Shown here one piece after another: positions 21,978-33,793 of a stretch of 64,000 nucleotides of DNA. Positions within the stretch are counted from its first letter, which is position 1; each line of letters begins with the position of its first letter. The notes beneath the pieces were generated by a model, which saw only the letters and a program-made list of their open reading frames with translations, did no database searches and was not told the origin of the DNA. The stretch comes from Eleusine coracana subsp. coracana. Its lineage: Eukaryota; Streptophyta; Magnoliopsida; Poales; Poaceae. Location: contig CM064426.1 in assembly GCA_032690845.1 (NCBI GenBank), positions 40,418,101 through 40,482,100 on the forward strand, written 5' to 3'. Both the position numbers and the translations under genes were made by a program.

Positions 21978-24900
21978 TGAGGCGCCCCTTCCTGGAGGAT
22001 CGAGATCCCGATGGTGCTGATAGCGCAGACACTTGATAATACAATATTGGTCCAAATTTGAGTTGAATATTACATGGATACGACGGTTCAGAGTGCAGCG
22101 GAATATTACAAATTCATGAATGTTTTGAAAACAGCGGAAGCAATAACGTTAAGAACTATGAGCTCGATGATACAGCATAGTAATGGTTCATGCCCGAAGA
22201 ACCATCACTCTAGCAACACACAACATCACTGCGGCGGCAAGTCAGACTCCCAGTGGGCAGTCCAACCCTCAGGGACTTGCATGTCCCAAGGTAGCACATC
22301 TACAGGCAACTCTATTTCTTCATTACCTGAAAACAACAATGGCACAAAGCCTGAGTACTAATTACTCAGCAAGACTTACCCATCGAACACCTAGACATGC
22401 ATAGGCTCTAATAGGTGACTTGTTTGAAAGGACTCACGCTAAGCAACCTATTCGTTCTAGCAAGTTTTAATTACCAATTTAATGGGTTGAACTGAAATGT
22501 AACTTTAGTGGAAACAATAAGATAACAGAATAATACATAAAGTAAGTCCAACAGAAGAGTAGCAATAATCATAATCAACATTGGACATCATAATCAATTT
22601 CCAAGTATCAAGTGCAACTACGTGATTGGCGCGGTGACCAAGCGGTACTCATTACTGCGAGGGACAGCAATTGCAATCAATTTACACTAGCTGGAAAAAC
22701 CCGAGATGCACGACACATACACACCATTTAAGGTCGTATATGGCAACCTTTCGCAAGAAAAGTACCTACACCTCATCCCGGGAGTGGTGACGTCGAGTGG
22801 GCATGCCGTTCTGCCAACAGTACTTCGTGGTCCGAACCGCCCACTCCAGCAGCAGGAGGGTCAATGACCAACGAACCTTAACCGTCCTCAATGCAAGTGA
22901 CCTTTAATGCTACATCGGTTTACTAGTGCCCATAAACTAGCATGCATTCGATACTGTTCAATACTTGATCAAGGGGCCGACCACGGACGAGTCCTAGGTT
23001 CGACAAGGCAGGGCTACCATAGTCAACACCCATGTGTTGCTGCAAACCTACACATGCATCATCCCTGCCCGGTCATAACATCAAATAAACTTCTTTATTA
23101 GCTCCCGTTCCAGTCGTCAAGTTTATTCCTTAGTAATAATAATGCCTTCTTAACGAGACTAGTACTTACTAAGCATAGCATAAAGTATCGATTCTACCAA
23201 GTTCTGAGACAATAGCGTAGGTCATTTGGATATCATGCAAGATGGGTTTCAATCAACTCCTATGACCTAATGCAACAATAAGTATAGACACTAGTAAGAT
23301 AAACTAGCAAAATTTTGTAAAAAGGCGAATATAAACCGGGGCTTGCCTGGATCAACACTAGTGTTAGCAACTTCTACTTCCTGCTCTTGAGGGTCAACGT
23401 CTTCTGAAAATCCTCTTCTTGCTCCTGGTTGACGTTGCCTATATGATAGAATTGTATTAACGGCATTATCGAAATACCGTTGATTGTAATGATATGATGC
23501 ATGCAAACACCTTGTGTTTTAATGCCAAATAAAATTTATTATTATGTTCTTAAAGCTATATGCTTCAGAGAAGTTGGGTTGTTAATTAAAAGTTTAGGTA
23601 TATATGTTCTTTATGCAATTAAATAAGGTAAATGAGTGTTATAAGCAATTAAATTAATTGGTAAAATAAATTTATGTTCTGGTAAATTTATGTTAAAAAA
23701 TCAGGATTAAATTTTACTCCTAGAATTTCTGGTGAATTATTTATTGTTGGGACAGTTTAATATATTGATGAAAATATATGTACAGAGGCAGTGATTTATC
23801 ATTTTACTAAAATAGAGCACTGAAAGATGATCCTAACATATTTTGTTTGAGTTCCATTGGAGTCAAATTCGATTTAATAAGGTTTTTCAAAGTTTTTAGC
23901 AATTTCTGGCAATTTCTAGGCATTTTCTGGTTTAAGGGATTGCCACGTCGGAGCCACGTGGGTGCCAAGTCAGAGCCACGTAGTGGCCATGTAGGCACCA
24001 GAAGGACGGCCAATAGGCTCATTGGAGCGGGGTGGCGTGCGGCTGGAGGGCATGCTGCCGGCGCTACGCCGGGAGGAAAACTCGCCGCGAGAGCAATGGA
24101 ATGACATGCGCACTGAGGCAGAGGAGATGGAGGGGTTCACGTGGTGGGGTTCTCACCGGAAGACCGTCAGCGGCGAGAGGCGGTGGAGGGATTGTCTTCG
24201 GCGACGTCGCGACGATGGCTCGGAGCAGGAAATCAGGCTCCGTTTTCTCACAGAGCTTCAGGGAGACGTGGAGAAGGGCGGCATCAAGTCGATGTTCATC
24301 GGGGATGGCCGGAGGTAGAGGCTCGTCATGGAGGCGGCTTCGGTGATCGGCGGCGATGGGTCAGGGCCAAGGAAAAGTAGAATGCCGGTGACTTTGGGTG
24401 GAGAAACAGAGGAAGAAAAGGTCAGAGAGATGCGCTAAGTGTTTGTGCTTGTGAGCAAGGAAGAGTGAGGCGACAAGGCTCACCAAGAATGATCAATTTG
24501 GCCAGCGGCGGAGGAGCTCACCGGAGGGGGTCGTCTCCGTTTTTCTTGCGATTCAACCAATGCGCGAGGAGAAACAGTCCAGCAGGGGCATGAGAAGGGA
24601 GGAGAGGTCTATGCATAGTGAATTGAGGCGTAGCGTGCAAGAGAGTGGCAGTGGCGGCCGAGCAGCAAGCTTTGAAGTGGGAATGGCAATTGAGCAGAGG
24701 GCAGAGGGGAGGAAATGAGAGAGAGCAGGGAGCAGCGGCCGAGTTATGGCGATGCGTGTGAGGCTCACGGTGTGCTACGATATTGCGTAGAGGGGAGAGG
24801 GCAAGTGGGGTGCGAGAGCGGGAAGAGTGGGCAGAATTGAAGTCCTTGTCGGCCGGTCATGTTGCTGGTGTGCAGGCAGGAGAAGGGAGAAACGCTCCGT

Positions 24901-25540
24901 TGGGTGAGCGCGCGGCTGAGAAGACAGGGCGAGAGAGCAGAGGGGTGGCAGGCGCGCTGTAGCAGCGGGGAGTTCCGAGGCGGGGATGGCGTGCAGGGAA
25001 GGGCAAGCAGAGCGCTGGCGTGTGTGTCGGGCGGCAGTGAGGGGAAGGAGAAGAAGATTTTGCTCTGAACCCCCTAAGTTATTTGATTCTTTGTAGAACA
25101 GTCCCTGGTCAATGGCATTCCAAAACAAATAGCTAGGGAGCTCCTAAAATCATGGAATTTTGTACAAAGGCCCTTGGAGATATTTGTGGTGCTCTGGTGG
25201 GACCCATTTGATCAGAATTGTTCTGGAGGTTTTTGTATTTAAATTCAAATTTGAACGGTTCCTAGTTTTCAATTAATTATTTGGGGTATTTCCACAATTG
25301 GTAAAATGCTCATTAAATTTATTAAATTCTATTTTAATATTACTAATATGATTATGAATTTATTTGGCATATGTTATATATAATAAAAATTTTATTTGGC
25401 TCACAATTGGTTTGTAGGGTTTTTAATTGCCTAGAATTAATTTAAATAATTGGAGTGAGGCTTCATCGTTTCATGCTATATTGTTCATGATCTGTGCTCT
25501 TCATGTTTGTTAATTATAAGTGAGACACCTGGGTATCACA
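21978..25540 (-). repeat. Tek-1 5' LTR (3.56 kb)
   Basis: The plus-strand copy starts TGAGGCGCCCC and ends GGTATCACA. It matches 2360-6118 and 37495-40916 along its length, including the GC-rich central block. It lacks a stretch around position 23690 that is present in the 3' LTR (about 200 bp), which accounts for most of the length difference. Confidence 0.9.
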
Positions 25541-25938
25541 CATTAGACATAAGGCAGTTCACCTGTGATGATTTATATGTAGAATAGGGGTATACGTGAG
25601 ATCGAGAGACGATGGTAACACAAGACGCCAATTTATACAGGTTCCGGCTTCCCGAGGATAATAACCCTACGTCATGTGTTATGTGCTATTTGTATTGATA
25701 TGTCTAGATCATAGATCTAGACGAGGAGGGTTGCCCTAGACAATGATATCTAGTTGTGGAATTTATCTATTTGACGGCTTGTCTGCTTGTCCCTTGAGGA
25801 GAACCCCTGCCCCACCTTATATATCTGGGGGGACAAGGTTACATGGCGGAGTCCTAGTCGGTCTACTATACATATCATAGTAGGAGTCTATCTCCACTTG
25901 CCTTCTATATGAGGTACCCCGAGTACATGTCATCGACA
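25541..25938 (-). repeat. Tat-1 5' LTR, main piece
   Basis: This is the continuation of the LTR started at 2336; its first five bases (CATTA) are the right Tek-1 target duplication. It ends TCATCGACA at 25938, followed directly by Sire-1 pol sequence. A TATA-like GATATATAAGG is on the minus strand at 25815-25825. There is no coding content. Confidence 0.65.
25815..25825 (-). promoter_or_regulatory. Probable TATA box of the Tat-1 LTR
   Basis: GATATATAAGG on the minus strand, in the orientation of the element. Confidence 0.5.
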
Positions 25939-26774
25939 AATGTGTTAGCCCAAACAAGTCCATGTGCAAGAGCTCCAGAGGACGAGATATAGACATGAAA
26001 GACTTGGTGGGATGTGAAGATGCAACTTGCTTTCCAGCCTAACAAGCACTGCATAGTTTGTCCTTCCCAAAGGTCACATCCTTGATTCCTTCAACCAGAT
26101 TCCTCTTGACCACTTTTCTGAGCTGATACATTCCAACATGTGTCAGTCTTCTATGCCATAACCATCCTTTAGTTGCCTTGGTGAATAGCCAAGTACTTGC
26201 TGGCATGTTGCTTGACTTGAAGTTTGTGACATACAAGTTCCCATGCATCACTCCATGAAACACTAGTCCCTTGTTTGCATTTTCAATCATTGCACCATCC
26301 TCATCAAATGTGCACTTAAAACCCATGTAACAAAGCTGGCTAATAGATAGGAGGTTAAAGTTGAGGATTTCCACAAGAAAGACCTTGGAGAGATGGAGGT
26401 CCTAAGTAATGGCCACCTTGCCTGATCCTCTAACTCTTCCTTTTGAATTATCCCCAAAGGTCACCTTCTCACTGTCTTCGTCTTCATCAATGCTTGTGAA
26501 CATGGTTGGCTTCCCAGTCATATGTTGAGTGCACCCACTGTCAAGAATCCAATGAGTACCTCCACTCTTGTTGTTGACCCAATTGGTAGCATAAGACAAG
26601 TACTAGAGGGAGAAAGGGTATCCAAAGTATTACTTGATTTACTTGCACTAACCTCATCACGTCGAGGGATAAGTCCATTCTCATAGGTAGGGATCCTTGC
26701 AATCCCTTCCTGAAGTCTCCTCCTAATAGGATAGTGAGGAGTACGATACCTCCAATGTTCATGACCATCCCCCA
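25939..26774 (-). pseudogene. Sire-1 pol fragment: protease and GAG-pre-integrase
   Basis: Minus strand: the protease motif HWILDSGCTQHMTGKPTMF (about 26540) and FGDNSKGRVRGSGKV are followed after a stop by FNLLSISQLCYMGFKCTF, LWHRRLTHVGMYQLRKVV (GAG-pre-integrase), the CX2C KLCSAC and the start of integrase (ELLHMDLFG), where Tat-1 interrupts it. The stretch 26600-26774 upstream of the protease is only loosely copia-like. This is the Sirevirus type, distinct in sequence from Sire-2. The remainder of pol should lie beyond the left edge, on the far side of Tat-1. Confidence 0.85.
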
Positions 26775-27696
26775 TGATGAGAACATCACTCCTATGGATA
26801 CACACAACACTCCTCCAATTCTGGACTTCGAAGGTCCAATGACTAAAGCTCGTGCACAACGACGAAATTTAGAGGTGAGCTCGTTGCTATGTTTTTTATT
26901 ATATGTCACTTTTGAGAATAGTTTGCTACCTAATGATTATATTGTAATTAGGAACCATGGAGAGGACCAGGAGATGATGGGAGAAAGACTTGGAGACGTG
27001 GTAGACCAGCTAGAACGTGGAAGCAAAGGTGGAGGCCCAAGCAAAGCTGACTTTGAGTCTGTTTCGGGGCCTAGGACCAGTCTGCACTAAAATGGATACC
27101 CAGGACGCATACGGACACGGATTTGGACGTTCTACATATGCACGGAAAGATAAGAAGAAGTCCTTTCCAATTCCACCAGCCTCATGTCAAAATTTGTCCG
27201 GAGTCATCGGGAATCGTCGAAACAAAAGAGGGTCTAGAATCTATGTTGGTGCTGCATCGCCCGTTTTTGGCCTTTGGGCTTTGTATCCAGTTGAGCCCAA
27301 TTAGGCGTGCATCTAGAGGGTCCTGCATGACCCTAGAGTCTTTATTTACAGCCACCATCGCACCATTAGAGTTTGGGTTTTACTTAGATTATTCTGTTCA
27401 TAACAGTTTCACCGTCATCATGATTTGTAAGACCCCAACTTCGTGAGATCCATAATACATCTGCAATTGTGTTGCATTCTTCTTTGTTCTTGCTTGTGTT
27501 CTTGATTTGCAGACAGGGATTAGCCTTCTCCGAGAGATCAATCATTTAAGGATGGTTGGTAACCAGAGGAGACATTGTGCTGCGATTGCGAGGTTTAGAA
27601 CATGTTGTTCTGAAGCCGGATCGATTTATGTGTCGCCTCCGACCAAATCAACTTATCCAGAACCTTTCGGAATATCGGGAACCCTTGTTCTCATCA
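26775..27696 (+). repeat. CRM-1 5' LTR
   Basis: It starts TGATGAGAACATC and ends TTCTCATCA, and aligns along its length with 33598-34516. Because the 3' copy encodes the polyprotein C-terminus, this copy holds the same coding remnant (ARAQRRNLEVSS...) near its start. Confidence 0.9.
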
Positions 27697-27698
27697 AG

Positions 27699-27711
27699 TG
27701 GTAATCAAAGC
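27699..27711 (+). other. CRM-1 primer-binding site (mutated)
   Basis: TGGTAATCAAAGC lies two bases after the LTR. It is a near match to the Met-tRNA type TGGTATCAGAGC with an inserted A and a substitution. Confidence 0.8.
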
Positions 27712-28915
27712 TTTAGGTGCACCGTTAGATTCGCAGTACCCTTAGTTACTTTCATTTTGTGTTCATCCTATCGTCCACAGAAAACCCAAATGAATTCCCC
27801 CCCCCCCCCCCCGCCCAAAACACATGTTTAGCCTTTGCATATTTTAATTTTAGAGTCCATAGTGTTGAGTTTGTGCCCTAGTTCTTGTTTAGTCACTAGT
27901 TTAGTTTGTATTTTTGTCGTCAGTAGTGTTTTCCTTGCAACCCTAGCCGTCATCCCCTTCACCGTCCTTTGTTTTGTCAGCTTTGTGTGCTAGGGTTGAT
28001 TGATCGATACACCCAGCCTAATCCCACCCTAAACCCACCGTCAACACCTCGGACCAATCCTCACAAATTCCACTTTCCGCTGCATCCACGCCACCAAAAA
28101 AATCCTACCCGATTCCAAACCCGACCCCAAATCCGACCCCTAATTCGAACCCTAACCCGACTCGGGTTTTGCCTCGGGTTTCTTAAAAACCGATTCCGAC
28201 ACCCCTTCGGTAAAACGGGCATAACTTTTCGCTCGGGTGTCCATTTTGGCTGAAATTTTTACAGGAGATTCTTGACTCAAAGTTGAGCCCTCATCAAAAA
28301 ATTCAAAAAAAATCGGAAAGATAAAGTAAAAAATCATTCAAGTTGAAACCCGACATTTTCTGCAACTTCAAGATTTTCTGTAGGCCACATCCTAGCTCTG
28401 TTTGAGCTGAAATTTTCCATAGATTCTTCCCCATTGTTAGTGAGTTGGAGACAAATATCAAAAAATAGAATAAAAAAGAAATTTGGGATTTCTACTAGTG
28501 CTACATATTGCCCCTAGAATTTCTGGATTTGGCTGTTTTGCACTTAGCCCCCTATTATCGGTTGTGTGCCTTTGTCTCCTTATTTCTACTTTGCTATCAC
28601 TACTGTTCTTGGACATACTTTGACCAGCACCTAGGGACTAGTTACATGGGCACATATTCAGCTTTACTATCTATTTTTCATTTGTGTGCCACTCACATAT
28701 ATATATTTGGCCTATATATTTCTTCTGGACAGCACACAGGTTATTTTGTAACCCTTGCAATCGTGGAACACACCTTCCTGGTATCCTTTGATTTGCTTTT
28801 CAGAACTTTGTAAGAGCTTTGTAAGGAGCTTTCTTTTGCTGTGTTGAGAGGCACCACTGCTTAGCTGTTTTGTAGGGATAACCTACACTGTTTATTTCCT
28901 GTTTTAGTTTTTCTG
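27712..28915 (+). other. CRM-1 untranslated leader with C16 tract
   Basis: There are 1.2 kb between primer site and gag. It includes a 16-base C run at 27797-27812 and a block of CCGACCC/AACCC-like degenerate units around 28020-28160. No credible gene. Confidence 0.7.
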
Positions 28916-30322
28916 ATGGCAGGAAGCGACGATAGAGAGGTGTCTTCACCCTCAAAATTTGTTGAGTGTGTGAGCTAAGAGCAGCTCCAGAAGGCTTTGT
29001 AGGCTGCTTAGAGTGATTTGGCAGAGACAATCACCAGAGTCGTTACTGATGCGGTCAGCAAGCTTCACATTGGAGAAAGCATCGAGCGGTTGGAGAAGCG
29101 GGTCTCCAAGCTCACCGATCAGGTTGTCGAGTTGGAGACCGCTCACAAGACCAACCATACAAACACCACCACCAACAACAATAACAACAACGACGTTGAA
29201 GACAACCATGATGAAGACACGGTGTATAAGGCTAATGGCACCGTGGATAGGTCAGCAACAAGGACCGCAAGATTATGACATTGTTTGCAACGTAATACTC
29301 AAGGTATGGGTGGTTTCCACAACTACAATCGTCGTCCACACGGTAATCATGCTCCAGTTGACCCGTATGCTAAAAAAATTTCAATTCCTTTGTTTTTGGG
29401 TCAGTATGATGGTGATGTTTATCTTGATTGGGAGATGACTGTACAACAAAAATTTAATGCCCATCTTGTTCCTGGACAACATAGAGTTAGACAAGCCACT
29501 AGTGAGTTTAAGGACTTTGCTATTGTTTGGTGGAGTGGTCTAGCTGCTTAAACTGATTTGCCTACTACTTGGGAAGAACTTAAGGTAGCAATGCATGATC
29601 GTTTTGTTCCTCCTTCTTTTTATAGAGAGATTCATAATAAACTGTAGCATTTAGAACAAGGAGATAAAATTGTTCAGGAATACTTTAGTGAGCTTCAGAA
29701 GGGTTTGATTCGTTGTGCTGTAGTTGAAAAAGTAGAGGATCAGATTTACCATTTTTATTCTAGTTTGAGAAAAGAAATTCAGGACATCCTTGATTATAAA
29801 GAATATTATACCCTCAACCATTGTTTCCAGTATGCTATGCTTGCAGAGAAAGAATCGCAGGGACTTTTTCAGGCTTTTGAGGAGTATAGCAAGTCTAGAA
29901 ACTTCTACCCTCCACGGCCGACGGGGACTTCGGGGCTGCCCAAGCCATCTTTCTGGCCGCCCCCACCAGCAGCTGCCAAGGGAACCGGTGTTGTTTCTAC
30001 AGCACCAAGATCAGCCCTTGCACCTTCTACACGCTCAGGTAAAACTTCTATACAGGTACCAGCTAGTAGTGCCTCCTCTGTTGCTTCGACGGGACGCACT
30101 ACAGGAATTCAGTGCCACTGCTGCCATGGACTTGGTCATGTGCAGAAAGATTGCCCAAGTAGGTGGGCATATGTGGCAACAGACGATGGCGGTTACATGA
30201 GCACCTCCGATGTGGAGGATGAGGAGGAGGATGTCGCTGCCACCAGCAGTGACCTCGTCCTTGGAGTCGGAGACACCACGGGATACATGAACATTATTGT
30301 TCAACGTGTCCTTAGCACATAA
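28916..30322 (+). pseudogene. CRM-1 gag
   Basis: I place the start at ATG 28916 (MAGSDDREVSSPSKF), in the same frame as the rest but followed by three stops before 29018. The N-terminal helix (ITRVVTDAVSKL, RLEKRVSKLTDQVVELE) looks coiled-coil. The Gag core follows: ISIPLFLGQYDGDVYLDWEM, TSEFKDFAIVWWSGL, TWEELKVAMHDRFVPPSFY and QEYFSELQKGL, ending in a CCHC knuckle (CHCCHGLGHVQKDC, near 30110-30155) and an acidic tail. Internal stops occur near 29278, 29551 and 29645. Similar Gag cores occur in CRM-group chromoviruses. Confidence 0.88.
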
Positions 30323-30337
30323 GTTCAGCAGCCCGAG

Positions 30338-31130
30338 ATGATGCAGCGTCACAACTTGTTCCAGATTTTCTTCGTCATCAAGAACCGTCGAGCACGTGTA
30401 ATCATTGATGGAGGGAGCTGCAATAACTTGGTGAGTTTTGATGCGGTCAACAAGCATGCTTTGACCACACGCCCACATCCATATTCATACTACATTCAGT
30501 GGTTAAATGACTCTGGAAAAGCTAAGGTAACACAAACTTGCAGAGTTCCTTTTTCCATTGGTTCTTATGTGGATTTTGTTGATTGTGATGTCATACCCAT
30601 GCAAGCATGTTCACTTTTATTGGGTAGACCTTGGGAATTTGATAATGATGTTGTACACCATGGTAAAAGTAATAAGTACACTTTTATGCATAAAGGAACA
30701 AAAATTACTTTGTTACCAATGACCCTTGCTGAAATTGTACAAGCTGATTTAGAAAGAGCTGCTAGCTTGAAAAATAAAGGTCCTAAAATTCAGCAACCTA
30801 TTAATTCTGATTCTACACCTAGTAATGTTAATGATTGTTCAAGTTATAAGGGTGCAGGAATTAAATTACAAGGTCGCTCATATCTTGCAACAAAATCTGA
30901 GCTTACAAAAATTTCTACTGATGATGATATTTGTTATGCTTTGATATGCAAACAAGCTTTGTTTTCGCTTGATGATATTGCTTCTAGTGCAACAAAATCT
31001 GTCACTAACCTTTTGCAGGAGTATGAGGATGTTTTCCCAGCTGAGATACCCCCGGGATTGCCACCTTTAAGAGGGATTAAGCATCAAATTGATTTGATTC
31101 CGGGTGCTACTTTGCCAAACTGTGCTGCTT
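30338..31130 (+). pseudogene. CRM-1 aspartic protease and RT approach
   Basis: This is in the same frame as gag. The retropepsin motif VIIDGGSCNNLVS has Gly after the catalytic Asp where Ser/Thr is usual in many relatives, although a D-G-G-S form also occurs in plant chromoviruses. Then VDCDVIPMQACSLLLGRPWEFD (second conserved hydrophobic-Gly block), VHHGKSNKYTF and the RT leader EYEDVFPAEIPPGLPPLRG. The frame shifts at about 31,125, just before the first RT block. Confidence 0.88.
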
Positions 31131-32306
31131 AGGACCAACCCTGAGGAAACTAAGGAGATACAACGACAAGCCCAAGACCTTTTGGATCGTGGGTATGTTC
31201 GTCAATCACTTAGTCCTTGTGTTGTTCATGTACTTTTGGTTCCTATGAAAGATGGTACTTCGCGTATATGTGTAGATTGTAGAGCCATTAATAGTATTAC
31301 TATTAGGTATCGTCATCCTATTCCTAGGCTAGACGACATGCTTGATGAGTTATGTGGTGCTATAATTTTCACTAAAATTGATTTGCGTAGTGGCTACCAT
31401 CAAATTAGAATGAAACTTGGAGATGAATGGAAAACAGCTTTCAAAACCAAATTCGGGTTATATGAGTGGTTAGTAATGCCTTTCGGTTTAACTAATGCAC
31501 CTAGTACTTTCATGCGCTTGATGAATGAGGTTTTAAGAGCTTTTATTGGCAAATTTGTGGTAGTTTACTTTGAGGATATCTTGATTTATAGCAAATCCAT
31601 TTATGAACATATGAATCATTTGCGTGCTATTTTGATACTTTGTTAGATGCATGTTTATTTGGTAACCTTGAGAAGTGCACCTTTTGCACGGATCGAGTCT
31701 CTTTTCTTGGCTATGTTGTGACTTCATAGGGAATTGAAGATTGAAGCCATAAAGAGATAGCCTGTACCAAAAACTATCACACAGGTGAGGAGTTTTCTTG
31801 GTCTTACAAGTTTCTACTGCCGCCTTGTCAAAGATTTCAGCACCATTGCTGCACCTTTGCATGAGTTGACGAAGAAGGGCGTTGATTTCCATTGGGGTAA
31901 GGTACATCATGAGTCTTTTGATGCTTTGAAGGACAAACTTACACATGCACCATTGCTGCAATTACCTAATTTTGATAAGACTTTTGAGATTGAATGTGAT
32001 GCTAGTGGTATAGGCATTGGTGGTGTTTTGATACAAGATGGTAAACCTGTTGCATACTTTAGTGAGAAAATTATTGGGCCTATTTTGAATTACTCCACGT
32101 ATGATAAGGAATTTTATGCACTTGTACATTCTTTAAAGACGTGGCATCATTATTTGTTGCCCAAAGAATTTGTTATTCATTCTGATCATGAATCACCTAA
32201 GTATATTCATTCTCAATGTAATTTGAACCGTAGACATGCTAAATGGGTTGAGTTTATTGAGTCTTTTCCTTATATTATTAAACATAAGAAACTTAAGTAT
32301 ATCTAG
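31131..32306 (+). pseudogene. CRM-1 reverse transcriptase and RNase H; active site YFED
   Basis: RT blocks are in order: IQRQAQDLLDRGYVRQSLSP, SRICVDCRAINSITIRYRHP, FTKIDLRSGYHQI (first Asp), MPFGLTNAPSTFMRLMNE and VVVYFEDILIYSKS. In the last block the first of the two catalytic Asp residues is Glu. A stop at about 31646 and a shift follow before RNase H (31785-32306) with FLGLTSFYCRLVKDFS, FEIECDASGIGIGGVL, TYDKEFYALVHSL and VIHSDHESPKYI, so the RNase H acidic residues are retained. Confidence 0.9.
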
Positions 32307-33793
32307 GTGCTATAGTTTGTTGTCTCAACTTGATTGTAGAATTTTTGGAATTGAGGCAATTAAAGAACAATATGCTGATGATGTTGATTTTAAGGATATA
32401 TTGCTGCATTGTAAAGAAGTTCATTCATGGAACAAATTCGTGTTGAATGATTCTTGTTTAGAGCTAACCGCCTATGCATTCCAGTTGGTTCCATTTGTCT
32501 TTTATTGTTACGAGAGGCGCATGGAGCTGGATTGATGGGTCATTTTGGTGCCAAGAAGATGGAGGATATTTTGGTCACACACTTCGTTTGGCCAAGGATG
32601 AGGAAAGATGTTGAGCGCTTTGTTGCTCACTACACTACATGTCAAAAAGCTAAGTCTCGCTTGAATCCACATGGTTTATACATGCCACTTCCTGTTCCTT
32701 CTATTCCATGGGAGGATATTTCTATGGACTTTGTTTTAGGACTACCTAGGACTAAGAGGGGGAGTGATAGTATTTTAGTTGTTGTGGATAGATTTTCTAA
32801 GATGGCAAACTTTATACCATGTCATAAAACTGATGATGCTAGTTATATTGTTGACCTCTTTTTCAAAGAAATTGTAGTTTGCATGGTATGCCTTCTACTA
32901 TTGTTTCAGATCGTGATGCGAAATTCTGGAGTCACTTTTGGCGCACACTTTTGAAGAAGTTGGGTACAAAGTTGCTATTTTCTATAACTTGTCACCCACA
33001 AACTGATGGACAAACTGAGGTTGTGAACCGCACTTTGGGCACTATGTTGAGAGCTATTTTGAAGAAAAATTTGAAGCAATAGGAAGAATGTTTGCCACAT
33101 GTTGAGTTTGCTTATAATCGGGCAACACATTCTACTACCAAGGTAAGTCCTTTCAAGGTAGTGTATGATTTTGATCCCCGTACTCCACTTGATATACGTC
33201 CTCTACCTATTAATGAGAGAGTTCATGATGATGCTAAGGAGTGTGCTGAATTTATTTTACAAATGCATGAGACCACTAGACTTAGCATTGAAAAGATGAA
33301 TGAAAAGTATAAAATTGCTGGTAGTAAAGGTAGAAAGGAAGTAAAGCTTGATGTAGGAGATTTAGTGTGGTTACACTTGAGGAAGGATAGATTTCCAGAA
33401 TTGAGAAAGTCTAAATTAATGCCTAGAGCTGATGGTCCATTCAAAATAATTGAGAAGATTAATGATAATGCATACTAACTTGAGTTGCCTCCCGAGTTCG
33501 GGGTTAGTCCTACTTTTAACATTTCAGATTTGAAACCATACTTGGGAGAAGATGATGAGCTTGAGTCGAGGACGACTCCACATCAAGAGGGGGAGGATCA
33601 TGAGGACATCACTCCTATGGATACAGACAACACTCCTCCAATTCTGGACATCCAAGGTCCAATGACTAGAGCTCGTGCACGCCGACTAAATTTAGAGGTG
33701 AGCTCGTTCCAACATTCTTTATTATATGTCACTTTTCAGAATGGTTTGCTACCTAATTATTATATTGTAATTAGGAACCATGGAGAGGACTAG
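32307..33793 (+). pseudogene. CRM-1 integrase with C-terminal extension into the 3' LTR
   Basis: The zinc-binding region has GHFGAKKMEDILVTHFVW and then HYTTCQKAKS, with Tyr at the first Cys of the usual C-T-T-C. The catalytic core has SMDFVLGLP (Asp 1), STIVSDRDAKF (Asp 2, after a frameshift near 32,875) and QTDGQTEVVNRT (Glu). The family C-terminus follows: VGDLVWLHLRKDRFP, GPFKIIEKINDNAY, a stop, then TFNISDLKPYLGEDDELESR. The frame crosses the polypurine tract (33585-33597) and ends at 33793, about 195 nt inside the LTR. Confidence 0.88.
33585..33597 (+). other. CRM-1 polypurine tract
   Basis: AAGAGGGGGAGGA sits directly before the 3' LTR and lies inside the integrase reading frame. Confidence 0.88.

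Larger units (their letters stand above)
2360..25540 (-). mobile_element. Tek-1: Tekay-type chromovirus (Ty3/gypsy), nearly full length, interrupted by Sire-2
   Basis: On the minus strand the order is 5' LTR (21978-25540), Met-type primer site, two ORFs upstream of gag, gag with zinc knuckle, protease, reverse transcriptase, RNase H, integrase, chromodomain, polypurine tract and 3' LTR (2360-6118). The chromodomain and LTRs above 3.5 kb fit the Tekay/Del group of chromoviruses. Target duplications are CAATA (2355-2359) and CATTA (25541-25545), one mismatch. Subtracting the 7,553-bp Sire-2 insertion and its extra TSD copy, the element is about 15.6 kb. Two frameshifts, many stops and a damaged protease motif mean it cannot be autonomous. 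Confidence 0.9.
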
